Below, in pieces: positions 53,825-63,157 of a DNA stretch of 64,000 nt. The notes beneath the pieces are model-generated. The model saw nothing but the letters and a program-made list of their open reading frames with translations, was not told where the DNA came from and ran no database searches. This DNA comes from Gaiellasilicea sp963789355 (lineage in GTDB: Bacteria > Actinomycetota > Thermoleophilia > Gaiellales > Gaiellaceae). The position numbers were made by a program, and so were the translations under genes. Numbering within the stretch: the first letter of the stretch is position 1; each line of letters begins with the position of its first letter. Where the stretch lies: NCBI GenBank assembly GCA_963789355.1, contig CAWBKK010000002.1:248001-312000 (forward strand). The letters run 5' to 3'.

Positions 53825-55327
53825 GTGTGCTCCGACGGCACCTCGCTGACAGGGCGCTCGCTCGCCCTCGAGCGCCTGCGGAGCGAACGGTTCGATCTGT
53901 TCGTCGTCGGTGGCGGGATCATCGGCGCGGGCATCGCCGAGGTGGCGTCCCGGCACGGGTTCCGGGTCGCTCTCGTCGAGCGCGACGATTTCGCCTCGGG
54001 CACGTCGAGTGCGTCGTCGAAGCTCATCCACGGCGGCCTGCGCTACCTGCGGCTCGGCCATTTCAGCCTCGTCCGCGAGGCGCAGGCCGAGGTGCGAGCG
54101 CTCACCCGGTTCGTTGCTCCGCATCTCGTGCGGCCGCTCAACTTCGTCCTTCCGGTCTATCGCGGCGGCCCGTACGGAAGGATCCCGATCCGCGGCGCGC
54201 TCTGGTCGTACGCGGGTCTGACGGGCGCCGTCTCCGAGCGCGGCCGCATGATCGTCCCCGCGGCCGCCTCGAAGCTCGTCCCGTCGCTGCGGCTCGACGG
54301 CCTCCGCGCCGCCGGCCTCTATCCCGACTCGCAGACCGACGATGCGCGGCTCTGCCTGGCGAATCTGCGCGGCGCCGCCGACTCCGGCGCCGTCGTGCTG
54401 AACCGAGTCGAGCTGGTCGGGCTCGCGCGAGGTCCGGTTGCTCAGGTTCGCGACACGCTCACGGGCGAGACGCTGGAGGTCGGCACACGCGTGATCGTGA
54501 ATGCCGCAGGGCCGTGGATCGACGAGGTCCGGCGGCTGGAGGCCGCCCGGGCGGGCACCTCGGTCAGCCTCAGCAGGGGCGCGCACCTCGTGCTCGAGCG
54601 CGATGGCGGCTGGGACGCCGCGCTGACGATCCCGATCGACCGGCACCGGGTCGCCTTCGCGGTGCCCTGGGCGGGGAGGCTGCTGCTCGGGACGACCGAC
54701 TCCGCGTTCGAGGGCGACGCCCGCACGATCGAGCCCACCGAAGCGGAGGAGAGGCAGATCCTCGACGAGGCCGGGCTCGCTCTGGAGCCCGATGGTCTCG
54801 GCGCCGTCCGCGGCCGCTTCGCCGGGGTTCGGGTTCTGCCGCTGGGAGCGACCGACACGGCGCGGGCGCACCGGGAGACGACGCTCTCGATCGGCCCGCT
54901 CGGGATGCTCTCGATCGCTGGCGGGAAGTTGACGACCTATCGGCGCATCGCGCTCGTGGTGCTGCACGCGCTCCGCGCTGAGCTGGAGCTGCACCGGATC
55001 GATCGCCGTCCGCGGCCGTTGCCCGGCGCCGCTGATCCCGACGTCGCGGTCGATGCCCTGCGGCGGCGGCATCCAGAGCTCGAACCGTCCCTCGCGTCGC
55101 ATTTGGCGGGCACGTACGGATCGCTTGCGAAGGACGTGATCGCCGCCGGCCCGCTCGAACCGCTCGGCTCCGGGGCCTGGGAGGTCGAGGCGCAGGTGCT
55201 GTACGCGCGCGAGCGCGAGTGGGCGCTGACCGGGGAGGACGTCCTTCGCCGCCGGACGACGCTGTCGGTGACCGGACGCGACTCGGACGAGGTGCGCCGC
55301 CGGGTCGAGTCGCTGCTGGCGTCGTGA
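53825..55327 (+). CDS. glpD: Glycerol-3-phosphate dehydrogenase (FAD-dependent)
   Basis: A 500-residue membrane-associated flavoenzyme that oxidises glycerol-3-phosphate to dihydroxyacetone phosphate and passes electrons to quinone. FDLFVVGGGIIGAGIA is the FAD Rossmann fold, FASGTSSASSKLIHGGLRYL is the GlpD signature, and LSIAGGKLTTYRRIA is the conserved C-terminal FAD loop. The C-terminal cap domain follows. The start GTG overlaps no gene; the stop overlaps glpK by GTGA, so dehydrogenase and kinase are coupled. Confidence 0.96.
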   Translation: MCSDGTSLTGRSLALERLRSERFDLFVVGGGIIGAGIAEVASRHGFRVALVERDDFASGTSSASSKLIHGGLRYLRLGHFSLVREAQAEVRALTRFVAPHLVRPLNFVLPVYRGGPYGRIPIRGALWSYAGLTGAVSERGRMIVPAAASKLVPSLRLDGLRAAGLYPDSQTDDARLCLANLRGAADSGAVVLNRVELVGLARGPVAQVRDTLTGETLEVGTRVIVNAAGPWIDEVRRLEAARAGTSVSLSRGAHLVLERDGGWDAALTIPIDRHRVAFAVPWAGRLLLGTTDSAFEGDARTIEPTEAEERQILDEAGLALEPDGLGAVRGRFAGVRVLPLGATDTARAHRETTLSIGPLGMLSIAGGKLTTYRRIALVVLHALRAELELHRIDRRPRPLPGAADPDVAVDALRRRHPELEPSLASHLAGTYGSLAKDVIAAGPLEPLGSGAWEVEAQVLYAREREWALTGEDVLRRRTTLSVTGRDSDEVRRRVESLLAS

Positions 55328-56739
55328 TCCTCGCGATCGATCAGGGGACGACCGGCACGACGTGCCTCGTGGTCGACGACGAGCTTCGCGTTCGCGGCCG
55401 TGGCTATCGGGAGTTCCCCCAGCACTATCCGCAGCCCGGTTGGGTCGAGCACGATCCGGAGGAGCTCTGGGCTTCCGTGCTCGGGGCCGCCGAGGCTGCG
55501 GTCCGGGCGGCCGGCGTCCGCCCGGCCGAGCTCCAGGCGATCGGGATCGCGAACCAGCGCGAGACGACCGTCCTCTGGGACCGAGCGACCGGCAGGCCAG
55601 TTGCTCCCGCGATCGTCTGGCAGGACCGGCGCACGGCCGCGCGCTGTCGCGAGCTGCCCGCCGAGCTCGTGCGCGCGCGAACGGGACTCGTCCCCGACCC
55701 GTACTTCTCCGCGACGAAGCTCGAGTGGCTGCTCGCCCGAACCGACCTGCCTCGATCCGAGCTCGCCTTCGGGACGGTCGACTCGTGGGTCGCCTGGAAG
55801 CTGACCGGCGGCCGTGTCCACGCCACCGATCTGACGAACGCGTCCCGGACGATGCTCCTCGACCTCGACTCGCTCGACTGGTCGGACGAGCTCCTCGACC
55901 TCTTCGGTGTCGAGCGCGTGTTGCTGCCACGACTGGTGCGTTCGTCCGAGATCGTCGGCGAGGCGGAGCTGCTCGGCGTCGCGCTGCCGATCGCGGGGAT
56001 CGCCGGCGACCAGCAGGCGGCGCTCTTCGGCCACGGCTGCTTCGACCGCGGCGAGGCCAAGGCGACGTACGGCACCGGCAGCTTCGTGCTCGCGCACGCG
56101 GGAGCAGAGCGCGGGACCGCGCCGACCGGGCTGCTCGAGACGGTCGCGGCTTCGGGTGGCTACGCGCTCGAGGGAGCGATCCTCGCCAGCGGCGCCGCGA
56201 TCCAGTGGCTGCGTGACGGGCTCGGCATCCTCGCCCACGCCGCAGAGAGCGAGCTGCTCGCGCGGACGGTCGATTCGACCGGCGGCGTCTCGTTCGTCCC
56301 GGCTTTCGCCGGCCTCGGCTCGCCGCACTGGGATGCGGACGCGCGCGGCGTGATCAGCGGCATCACCCGCGGCACGACGCGCGCGCACCTCGTCCGCGCC
56401 GCACTCGAGGCGATCGCGTTCCAGGTCGCGGATGTGCTGGATGTGCTGCCCGGCGGTGTCGAGGTGCTGCGCGCCGACGGTGGCGCGAGCGCGAACGGCT
56501 TCCTGATGCAGTTCCAGGCCGATCTCCTCGGCTGCCCGGTGGAGGTGGCGGCGGAGCGAGAGACGACGGCGCTCGGTGCCGCTGCTCTCGCGGGGCGCGC
56601 CACCGGCCTGTGGCCCGACGACGCTGCGATCCGGGCGAGGCTCCCGCCGGGAGCCGTCTACGAGCCGTCGGCGGACCGGGACATCGTCGCCGCCCGGCGG
56701 GCCGAGTGGCGGTCGGCGCTCGACCGCGTGCTCAGGTAG
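55324..56739 (+). CDS. glpK: Glycerol kinase
   Basis: A 471-residue FGGY kinase that phosphorylates glycerol. LAIDQGTTGTTCLVVDDE is the N-terminal phosphate-binding loop, NQRETTVLWDRATGRP and IVWQDRRTA are glycerol kinase signatures, GIAGDQQAALFGHGC the second, and LRADGGASANGFLMQFQADL the third. Length is a little below the usual 495-505. A perfect terminator hairpin lies 20 bases behind the stop. The last 107 bases of the gene occur again, decayed, at 63158-63265. Confidence 0.96.
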   Translation: MILAIDQGTTGTTCLVVDDELRVRGRGYREFPQHYPQPGWVEHDPEELWASVLGAAEAAVRAAGVRPAELQAIGIANQRETTVLWDRATGRPVAPAIVWQDRRTAARCRELPAELVRARTGLVPDPYFSATKLEWLLARTDLPRSELAFGTVDSWVAWKLTGGRVHATDLTNASRTMLLDLDSLDWSDELLDLFGVERVLLPRLVRSSEIVGEAELLGVALPIAGIAGDQQAALFGHGCFDRGEAKATYGTGSFVLAHAGAERGTAPTGLLETVAASGGYALEGAILASGAAIQWLRDGLGILAHAAESELLARTVDSTGGVSFVPAFAGLGSPHWDADARGVISGITRGTTRAHLVRAALEAIAFQVADVLDVLPGGVEVLRADGGASANGFLMQFQADLLGCPVEVAAERETTALGAAALAGRATGLWPDDAAIRARLPPGAVYEPSADRDIVAARRAEWRSALDRVLR

Positions 56740-56759
56740 CGCGTCCCTCGACACGCGGA

Positions 56760-56792
56760 GGTGCGGCGGCCTCAGCCCGAGGCCGCCGCACC
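56760..56792. terminator. Bidirectional terminator between glpK and the secreted-protein gene
   Basis: A perfect 14-bp inverted repeat (56760-56773 with 56779-56792, loop AGCCC) lies between two convergent stop codons and can serve both strands. Confidence 0.75.
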
Positions 56793-56802
56793 AGCGTCGT
56801 CG

Positions 56803-58521
56803 CTAGCTGCAGCCTGGAAGCCGGAAGCTCGCGATCCTCGTTTGCCAGCCGGCGGGCGAGCTTGCCTGTCCGGCGGCGGTGTAGTACTCGTTCACGTACC
56901 AGAACGTGCAGTCGTCGACCGGGTCGACGTTCAGCGACGTGTAGTCGCCCCAGCGGGAGTTCGTCGTCGTCTGGACGCCGCTTCCGTTGATGATCGTCCC
57001 CTCGGCGACCGTCATCTGGCCAGCAGGATCGCCGGCGACGCGGCCGGTGTAACGAATGCCCGGGAAGACGTTGACGCCGTTGACCACGCTGTAGCCGAGC
57101 GCGATGCTCCCGTTCTTGTCCATCGCGGCCGAGCCCATCCAGCGGTGGACGCCGTCCGGCGGCGCGTATGTCCCCTGCTGATGGATCGAGTAGACGCCGT
57201 TGACACGGCGCACCTCGTACCAGCGGGCACCGGCGATGCCCGGCAGTGCCTCGACGGACTGGTTCGTCACGAGCGTCTCGTACTTGTTGAAGTTCCGGTA
57301 GGCGAGCCGGTGAGTCGGCCGCTGCCGGTACGAGAGGATGTCGAGGAACTGCGCCGGGTTCACGATCCCCGGCTGAGGCAGGCAGTCCCGTGACGTGGGT
57401 GCGCACGGGAAGATCGAGTCGAACGGCGCCGTCGGCAGTTCGATCGGGCCTGTGAGCGAGGCCTTCGGGGTCGCCGACCACTTCACTGCGAGGTCGTAGA
57501 TGTTGAGCGCGTCGACGGTCGCCCCGTAGCCCGCTCCGTCGTCCTGCGTGCCGAAGATCGGCGCCGGGTCGTGCTCCCTCGGCTTCTTGTCGCCGTCGAT
57601 GTCCGCCGGCAGGAGCCCGTCGCCGACGTCCTCGAGCGGCGTCCCCGCCTCGACGTCGAGGAAGAACTGGATCGCACGGGCATCGGGCTTTCCCTGCACC
57701 ATCCGCTTACTCTCGAGTGCGTAGACGCTGATCCCGTAACCGTCTACCGATCCGAAGTCGCGCGTCGTCAGGGTGTAGAAGTCCCTCCAGACGCCGTACT
57801 TCGGATAGTCCGGGAAGTAGTAGCCGCCGTCCTCGTCCGGCTGCGTGATGAACGCGTAGCGGTAGTACGAGCCCGTTGGATCGCCGCTCGTCGAGATCGC
57901 GACACAGTTGTAGAAGGGCAGCGTCGGATCGGCGAGGCCCCTCGTCGTGAACTGGCTGAGCAGCCAGCGATCCGCCAGCTGGTCGTAGAGAACGATCGGG
58001 TCGCCCGACGGGTCGGTGCAGTCCTCGATCGGGAACCCGGCCCAGAGCGAGCCCGTGTCCACCGGTGCGAGGAGCGGGTTGCCGGCCCGGTCGTAGACGC
58101 CGAAGACGAGGTTGATCATCTCGACGTAGTGGTTCGGGCCGATGTCCCCGACCGGATCCGGGGGGTTGACCCGGAAGCCGAAGACGTTGAAGTTGTCCTG
58201 GTTACTCAGGCCTTCGAAGTTCACGAGCGGGCCCGCGGACTGCTTCGCAGCGAAGCCCGAGGTCTGGATCGCCGCGTCGCCCGCGTGCCCGGTGTCGCTG
58301 TCGGTGACCGGGGCGTTGCCGCTGCGCAAGTTTCCCGTCGGTGCCTCGAACGGGCCGCTGCTCGGCCGGAGCAACGTCAGCGGCGGCGATACGTCGAACG
58401 CAGCCGTTGTGGTGATCCTCGGCTGCGGCGCCGCGAGCACGCCCGGCGCGGTGGCCAGCGCGGTCGCGATGACGCCCAGCCCGACGAGCAGCTGTAGCTG
58501 CCGTCTCGTTCGTTTGCTCAT
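56803..58521 (-). CDS. Large secreted protein of unknown function
   Basis: A 572-residue exported protein with an N-terminal signal peptide of about 30 residues (KRTRRQLQLLVGLGVIATAL, cleavage near LAAP). The ATG at 58521 has GGAGGGAA as ribosome site. The mature part is rich in aromatic residues and Asp/Asn turns: FEGLSNQDNFNVFGFRVNPP, DPVGDIGPNHYVEMINLVF and MGSAAMDKNGSIALGYSVVN look like blades of a propeller-type fold. Similar proteins occur in secretomes of soil bacteria, but I know no assigned activity. Four cysteines may form disulfides. No anchor sequence is seen at the C terminus. Confidence 0.75.
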   Translation of the reverse strand: MSKRTRRQLQLLVGLGVIATALATAPGVLAAPQPRITTTAAFDVSPPLTLLRPSSGPFEAPTGNLRSGNAPVTDSDTGHAGDAAIQTSGFAAKQSAGPLVNFEGLSNQDNFNVFGFRVNPPDPVGDIGPNHYVEMINLVFGVYDRAGNPLLAPVDTGSLWAGFPIEDCTDPSGDPIVLYDQLADRWLLSQFTTRGLADPTLPFYNCVAISTSGDPTGSYYRYAFITQPDEDGGYYFPDYPKYGVWRDFYTLTTRDFGSVDGYGISVYALESKRMVQGKPDARAIQFFLDVEAGTPLEDVGDGLLPADIDGDKKPREHDPAPIFGTQDDGAGYGATVDALNIYDLAVKWSATPKASLTGPIELPTAPFDSIFPCAPTSRDCLPQPGIVNPAQFLDILSYRQRPTHRLAYRNFNKYETLVTNQSVEALPGIAGARWYEVRRVNGVYSIHQQGTYAPPDGVHRWMGSAAMDKNGSIALGYSVVNGVNVFPGIRYTGRVAGDPAGQMTVAEGTIINGSGVQTTTNSRWGDYTSLNVDPVDDCTFWYVNEYYTAAGQASSPAGWQTRIASFRLPGCS

Positions 58522-58652
58522 CTTCCCTCCTGTTGTCGGCCGAGCGGCCTCGTTCCTCGGCTCGGCGTCCGGACCCCAGGTGAAAACCAATGATCTGGCG
58601 AACCTAACCCGTTGCGCTTCGTGGATCAACTACGTCTGCCGGGCAAGCACGC

Positions 58653-58658
58653 TACGCT
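58653..58658 (+). promoter_or_regulatory. Putative -10 box (TACGCT) for the small secreted protein gene
   Basis: TACGCT ends 7 bases before the GTG at 58666. It supports this GTG, and hence the view that the gene is interrupted by a one-base insertion soon after. Confidence 0.45.
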
Positions 58659-58665
58659 CTGGATC

Positions 58666-59026
58666 GTGCGTGTTCTGCTACTCGCACTGGTGCTTGGCGA
58701 TCGCGGCTCCGGCTGCGTCCTCAAGCGGGAAGTCCGGCCTCCGCGGCGTCGTCATGCGTGGCCCGACCAGCCCTGTCTGTCGAGTCGATGAGCCGTGCGA
58801 GGCCCCGGCCGCGAACGTCGTGCTCGTCTTCAAGCGGAACGGCCACGTTGTCGCGCGGACAACGACGGGCCCGAAGGGCGAGTATCGGGTCGGCCTGAAG
58901 CTTGGCAGGTACGTCGTCACGACCGCGACGCGAACAATCGGGACGGGTCTGACGCCGCGCACAGTGGTCGTGCGACGAGCTCGGTTCACTCGCGTCGACT
59001 TCCATCTCGACACCGGCATGCAGTAG
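58666..59026 (+). pseudogene. Small secreted carboxypeptidase-regulatory-like protein, one frameshift
   Basis: If one T of the TT at 58694-58695 is removed, GTG at 58666 opens a 119-residue protein: signal peptide RVLLLALVLAIAAPAASSSG, then a single beta-sandwich domain with LRGVVMRGPTSPVCRVDEPC, VVLVFKRNGHVVARTTTGP and KGEYRVGLKLGRYVVTTATR. The pattern of G-T-x5-G-x-Y/F-R-V strands is like the carboxypeptidase regulatory or transthyretin-like fold. As sequenced, signal peptide and domain lie in different frames. Either a consensus error or a broken gene. Confidence 0.6.
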
Positions 59027-59030
59027 TCCT

Positions 59031-59321
59031 TCAGTCCGGCGTCGGCGCCGCGGTGGGCAAGCGGCCGTAGACGACGTGCTTCGGATGGAGCGCGCGAAAC
59101 GTGGTCCGCGTCGGCGGAGCGACTGCGTGCTCGCGCTGCCTCGCCGCCTCGAAGCGCTCCCAGGCAGCCTCGCTCTCCCAGACACCGATGATCCTGAAGC
59201 CCTCATCCGTCGGGCCGGCGACGTGAATCACGAGACCTCCCGGTCGGGCTGCGATCGCGGCGGCGAAGTGCTCGTACTGTTCCCAGGTGGCCGCGATGTC
59301 CTGAACGAAGGCATACGACAT
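59031..59321 (-). CDS. Small ferredoxin-fold (ABM-like) protein
   Basis: A 96-residue cytoplasmic protein with the pattern of the dimeric alpha/beta barrel group (antibiotic biosynthesis monooxygenase-like and related small proteins): strand YAFVQDIAAT, helix WEQYEHFAAAI, strand GLVIHVAGPT, then FRIIGVWESEAAWERFEAAR. The tryptophan pair in VWESEAAWERF is typical. No cofactor residues can be named. It ends 4 bases from the convergent small secreted gene and is divergent from the AfsR-like regulator. Confidence 0.65.
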   Translation of the reverse strand: MSYAFVQDIAATWEQYEHFAAAIAARPGGLVIHVAGPTDEGFRIIGVWESEAAWERFEAARQREHAVAPPTRTTFRALHPKHVVYGRLPTAAPTPD

Positions 59322-59382
59322 GCCCGGAGGTTCGCGAGAACCGCCTTAGTGTCGGTATAGCGGCGAGAATGGGCAGGTCGCG

Positions 59383-62166
59383 ATGGAGCTACGCATTCTT
59401 GGGCCGCTCGAGGTCGCCGGCGAGAACGGACCGGTCGACTTGCGTGCCGCGAAACATCGACGGCTGCTCGCGGCGTTGACGCTCGCTCGCGGTCGAGCGT
59501 GCTCTGCCGATGCGCTCGTCGACGCGGTCTGGGGCGTGAGCCCGCCCGCGTCGGCCCGAAAGCTGTTGCAGGTATACGTCTCTCAGGTTCGCAAGGCGCT
59601 GCCGAGCAGAGAAGCGCTCGTCACCAGTCCGAGCGGATACGCGCTCCGCTCCGAGCACGTGTCGCTCGATGCCGACCGGTTCGAACGTCTACTGGACGAC
59701 GCGGTCGAGTCGACGGCGCAAGGGAACCCGTCGCTCGCGCTCTCGCAACTCGAGCGCGCACTCGCGCTCTGGCGAGGGCCGGCGTACGCCGACGTGATGT
59801 ACGAAGACTTCGCCCGATCCGAGGCCGAGAGGCTCGAAGAGCTGCGACTCGCAGCGCTCGAGCTGCGGCTCGAAGCGCTGGCACGACTCGGCCGGAACGA
59901 CGAGGTGCTCGGTGAGGCGCTCGCGATGGCTGGGGAACACCCCCTGCGCGAGCGCCTGCAGGGCGCCGCGATGCTGGCGCTCTACCGGGCTGGCCGCCAA
60001 ACGGAAGCACTCGACCGCTATCTCGAGCTCCGGCGCCGCCTGGATGAGGAGCTCGGACTCGAGCCGAGTGCGGAGCTGCGAACGCTGCAGCTCCGCATCC
60101 TCCGGCAGGATCCCGAGCTCGAGTCGAGCGTCACGCCCGTGGACGCCCTGAGCGTGCTCCCCGTGCCGCCGAACCCGCTTGTAGGACGCGAGCGCGATCT
60201 GGGTGCCCTCGCTGCGCTCCTCTCGTCTCGCGACGTGCGGCTGCTCGTCCTCACCGGAGCAGGAGGGAGCGGCAAGACGCGCCTCGCGTTCGCTGCGGCT
60301 CGGCAGGCTGCATCGAGCTTCGCCAACGGCGCCGTGATCGTCGAGCTCGCGCCCCTACGCGATCCTGCGCTGGTCCTGCCGACGATCGCGAGTGCGATGG
60401 CGGTCACGGAAGCGCCCGGCCAGGCGCCACTGGACACTCTCGCAGCGGCACTGAGCAACCGGGAGCTCCTCCTCGTCCTCGACAACGTGGAGCATCTGCG
60501 CTCGGCGACGCCGGCTCTCGTCGAGCTGCTCGCCCGCGCCCCTCGACTGGTCCTCCTGGTGACGAGCCGCGCGGTTCTGCACCTCACCGGCGAGTATGTC
60601 TTCCCGGTCTCGCCGCTCGACGACGATGCCGCCGTCCAGCTCTTCGAGCAACGGGCACGGGCGTTGCAATCCGACTTCGAGGTCACGGCTCAGGACGAGA
60701 GCGTGGTCCGCGAAATCTGCAGGCGCGTCGACGGCCTGCCGCTCGCGATCGAGCTCGCAGCCGCCCGGATCAGGTCGCTGACCCCTCGAGATCTGCTCGA
60801 GCGGCTCGAGCGGAGGCTGACCGTTCTGACGGGCGGACCTCACGACCTACCGGCCCGACAGCAGACACTCCGCGAGACGATCGATTGGAGCGTCGGTCTC
60901 CTGAGCGACGACGAGCGGAACGCGCTCGCCCGGCTGTCGGTGGCCCGGGCAGGTGCGACTGTCGAGGCCGCGGAAGCTGTCTGCGAAACCCGCCTCGACG
61001 TGCTCTCGATGCTGATCGATCATCACCTCGTCCGGCGCACGCTCACGAAAAGCGGGTCGCGACTCTTGTTGCTCGAGACGATCCACGAGTACGCGGCCGA
61101 GCTGCTCGCCGCCGACTCGGCGGACGCCGACCGGGCGCGTACTCGTCTCGCGGAATGGTGCATCAGGCTCGCGAACGAGGCGGAGAGCCAGCTGAGCCGG
61201 GATCAACAGACTGCGTGGCTCGATCTCCTCGAGACCGAGCACGACAATCTGCGGGCGGCGCTCGACCACCTCGACTCGACGGGCGCGGCCGAGCAGCAAC
61301 TGACGCTGGCTGTGTCGCTCAGCCGCTATTGGTACGTGCGCGGGCACCTCGCCGAAGGGCGAGCGCGGCTCGAGCACGCACTCGCGGCGACCGCCCACCA
61401 AGCGCCGGCGCAGCGCCGACGAGCCTTCACAGCCGCGGCGTCCTTCGGGCTGCTCCAGGGCGACCATGCTGCGTCGATCCGCTTCGCAGACGAGGCCCTC
61501 GCTGCCGCCCGCGAGGAGGACGATCCACGCTTCGTCGCCAACGCGTTGAGCAACCTGGGAGCGATCCTGCTCGCGGCAGGCGACCGCGAGCGCGCGGAGT
61601 CGACACTGGAGGAAGCGGTAACGCGCGCGCGCACCGCCGGGGACGAACGGATCGCTGCCCTTGCGATCAACAACCTCGGCGACTTCGCGCTGACCGTCGG
61701 CGACTATGAACGCGCCGAGCCGCTCTTCCGGGAAAGCCTCGGCTTGCTCCGTGCACGAGGAGACACCACGAACGTCGCCCGCTCCCTCTTCAACAACGGC
61801 GCGGTCGACTTGATGCTGGGTCGCGTCGCCGACGCCGCCGGTCGGTTCGGCGAGAGCCTCATGCTGTGCCGGATGACGGGCGACCACGAGGACACCGCGT
61901 GGTCCTTGCTCGGGCTCGCGGCGACGAACCTCGCGAGCGACGACGGCGAGCGCGGAGCGATGCTGCTCGGGGCGGCCCGATCGGTTCTGACGCAGATGGG
62001 CGCCGAGTTCAAGCCGTTCGAACGACACCTCGACGAGGTCACCGAAGATCGCTCGCGGAGACTGCTCGGCACCGCCGGGCACGAAGCCGCGCTGAGGCGC
62101 GGCTCGTCGATGACGCTCGACGAAGCGCTCGACCTCGCTGCTCCACGAGACGGCGATTCGTTCTGA
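59383..62166 (+). CDS. AfsR/SARP-type transcriptional regulator with ATPase and TPR domains
   Basis: A 927-residue regulator. Residues 1-95 form an OmpR/PhoB-like winged helix (MELRILGPLEVAGENGPVDL; VSQVRKALPSREALVTSPSG), residues about 95-245 a BTAD helical domain (ADRFERLLDDAVE; LRLEALARLGRNDEVL), residues about 265-560 an NB-ARC/STAND ATPase with Walker A GAGGSGKT at 292-299 and Walker B LLLVLDNVEHL, and about 600-900 TPR repeats (VANALSNLGAILLAAGDRE; IAALAINNLGDFALTVGDYE). STAND regulators act as ATP-driven switches in response to unknown ligands. It stands alone and may control nearby secreted-protein genes. Confidence 0.9.
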   Translation: MELRILGPLEVAGENGPVDLRAAKHRRLLAALTLARGRACSADALVDAVWGVSPPASARKLLQVYVSQVRKALPSREALVTSPSGYALRSEHVSLDADRFERLLDDAVESTAQGNPSLALSQLERALALWRGPAYADVMYEDFARSEAERLEELRLAALELRLEALARLGRNDEVLGEALAMAGEHPLRERLQGAAMLALYRAGRQTEALDRYLELRRRLDEELGLEPSAELRTLQLRILRQDPELESSVTPVDALSVLPVPPNPLVGRERDLGALAALLSSRDVRLLVLTGAGGSGKTRLAFAAARQAASSFANGAVIVELAPLRDPALVLPTIASAMAVTEAPGQAPLDTLAAALSNRELLLVLDNVEHLRSATPALVELLARAPRLVLLVTSRAVLHLTGEYVFPVSPLDDDAAVQLFEQRARALQSDFEVTAQDESVVREICRRVDGLPLAIELAAARIRSLTPRDLLERLERRLTVLTGGPHDLPARQQTLRETIDWSVGLLSDDERNALARLSVARAGATVEAAEAVCETRLDVLSMLIDHHLVRRTLTKSGSRLLLLETIHEYAAELLAADSADADRARTRLAEWCIRLANEAESQLSRDQQTAWLDLLETEHDNLRAALDHLDSTGAAEQQLTLAVSLSRYWYVRGHLAEGRARLEHALAATAHQAPAQRRRAFTAAASFGLLQGDHAASIRFADEALAAAREEDDPRFVANALSNLGAILLAAGDRERAESTLEEAVTRARTAGDERIAALAINNLGDFALTVGDYERAEPLFRESLGLLRARGDTTNVARSLFNNGAVDLMLGRVADAAGRFGESLMLCRMTGDHEDTAWSLLGLAATNLASDDGERGAMLLGAARSVLTQMGAEFKPFERHLDEVTEDRSRRLLGTAGHEAALRRGSSMTLDEALDLAAPRDGDSF

Positions 62167-62250
62167 GGGCGAGCCGCCGGGCCTATACCCGCGCTAAACC
62201 CTTCCGCGGGATCCTCCCCCGCAACCACGGCGAATCAATCGGAGGTCACG

Positions 62251-62913
62251 ATGAACCACACGAGCAAGAAGAGGCGATCGCTCGCAGCGTGTCTCGCTGC
62301 CGGGCTGCTTGGTGCCGCCACCATCCTCGCGACGGCGACGGCGACCGCGGGCACCACTGCCTGCGCGATCTGCGGAAAGAACCTGATCAAGAACCCCGGC
62401 GCGGAGGCCGGCCTTGGGATCACCGCCGTCGACGCGAGCGGCGCGGTGCCCGGCTGGACGAACGTCGCGGGCGAGTTCGGCGCAGCCTCGTACGCCTTCC
62501 CGAACGGTTGGTTCTCGGCGAGGTCTACCGGGCCGAAGAACCGGGGCAAGAACTACTTCTTCGGTGGAACGACCCGGGCGGCGGTGGAGGCGCAGGCAAC
62601 GATCGGAAAGCAGACGATCAAGCTGCCTGCCGCCGCAATCGGCAGGACCGCGACTCTCAGCGGCTGGCTCGGCAACTACTCCAAGAACACGGCTCAGGTG
62701 CGCGCGCAGTTCGAGGATGCCGCCGGCAAGACTCTCTCGGCGGTGCGGATCGGTCCGGATACGACGATCGCGGGGACGAACCTGACCGCGAGGAGCCGCA
62801 GCGCCAAGGTGCCGGCCGGAGCCAAGCAGGTGACGGTCGTCGTGACGTTTGCGGGCGGCGGATCCAACTACAAGCTCGCCGGGGCGGACGCGCTCTCGTT
62901 GACCCTGCGCTGA
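62251..62913 (+). CDS. Secreted protein with jelly-roll-like domain, unknown function
   Basis: A 220-residue exported protein. Signal peptide about 1-34 (basic NHTSKKRRS, hydrophobic LAAGLLGAATILATATATA). The mature part begins with a CXXC pair (CAICGKNLIKNPGAEAG); NLIKNPGAE is the usual first strand of carbohydrate-binding-like jelly rolls, and VVVTFAGGGSNYKLAGADAL the last. The middle contains YAFPNGWFSARST and LSGWLGNYSKNTAQVRAQFE. The ATG has GGAGGT 6 bases upstream. The best guess is a surface or matrix-binding protein; there is no catalytic motif. Confidence 0.7.
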   Translation: MNHTSKKRRSLAACLAAGLLGAATILATATATAGTTACAICGKNLIKNPGAEAGLGITAVDASGAVPGWTNVAGEFGAASYAFPNGWFSARSTGPKNRGKNYFFGGTTRAAVEAQATIGKQTIKLPAAAIGRTATLSGWLGNYSKNTAQVRAQFEDAAGKTLSAVRIGPDTTIAGTNLTARSRSAKVPAGAKQVTVVVTFAGGGSNYKLAGADALSLTLR

Positions 62914-62945
62914 CAGGTTCTCGCAGGACCCCGCCGACGAACGCT

Positions 62946-62981
62946 GGCTCGGCCAGGTGCAGACCGGCGCCTGGCCGAGCC
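62946..62981 (+). terminator. Terminator hairpin after the jelly-roll protein gene
   Basis: A perfect 12-bp stem (62946-62957 with 62970-62981) with a 12-base loop lies 33 bases after the stop codon. It has no T-run. Confidence 0.6.
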
Positions 62982-63157
62982 GCGACGTCGCTCGGTGTGC
63001 GCGCGCGTGCCGCCGGGCTATGCCCCGACAAAGACGCATGTTCTGCAGCGCATCCTCGCGCTGCGCGCCAGGGTTTGCGCCAGCCCGGCTCTAGGTCGAT
63101 CGGATTGTTCCGTCGGTCAACACATCCGTGCTTCGAGCGCTCGAAAGTCCTGGTGAA

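Noticed and set aside
53700..53849. Possible 49-codon gene with GTGA overlap to the membrane protein gene at 53158
   Set aside because: The reading VTLRLEDGRWYREEPRD looks protein-like, but it runs 25 bases into glpD, past the glpD promoter box, and there is no ribosome site or family match. Too weak to list.
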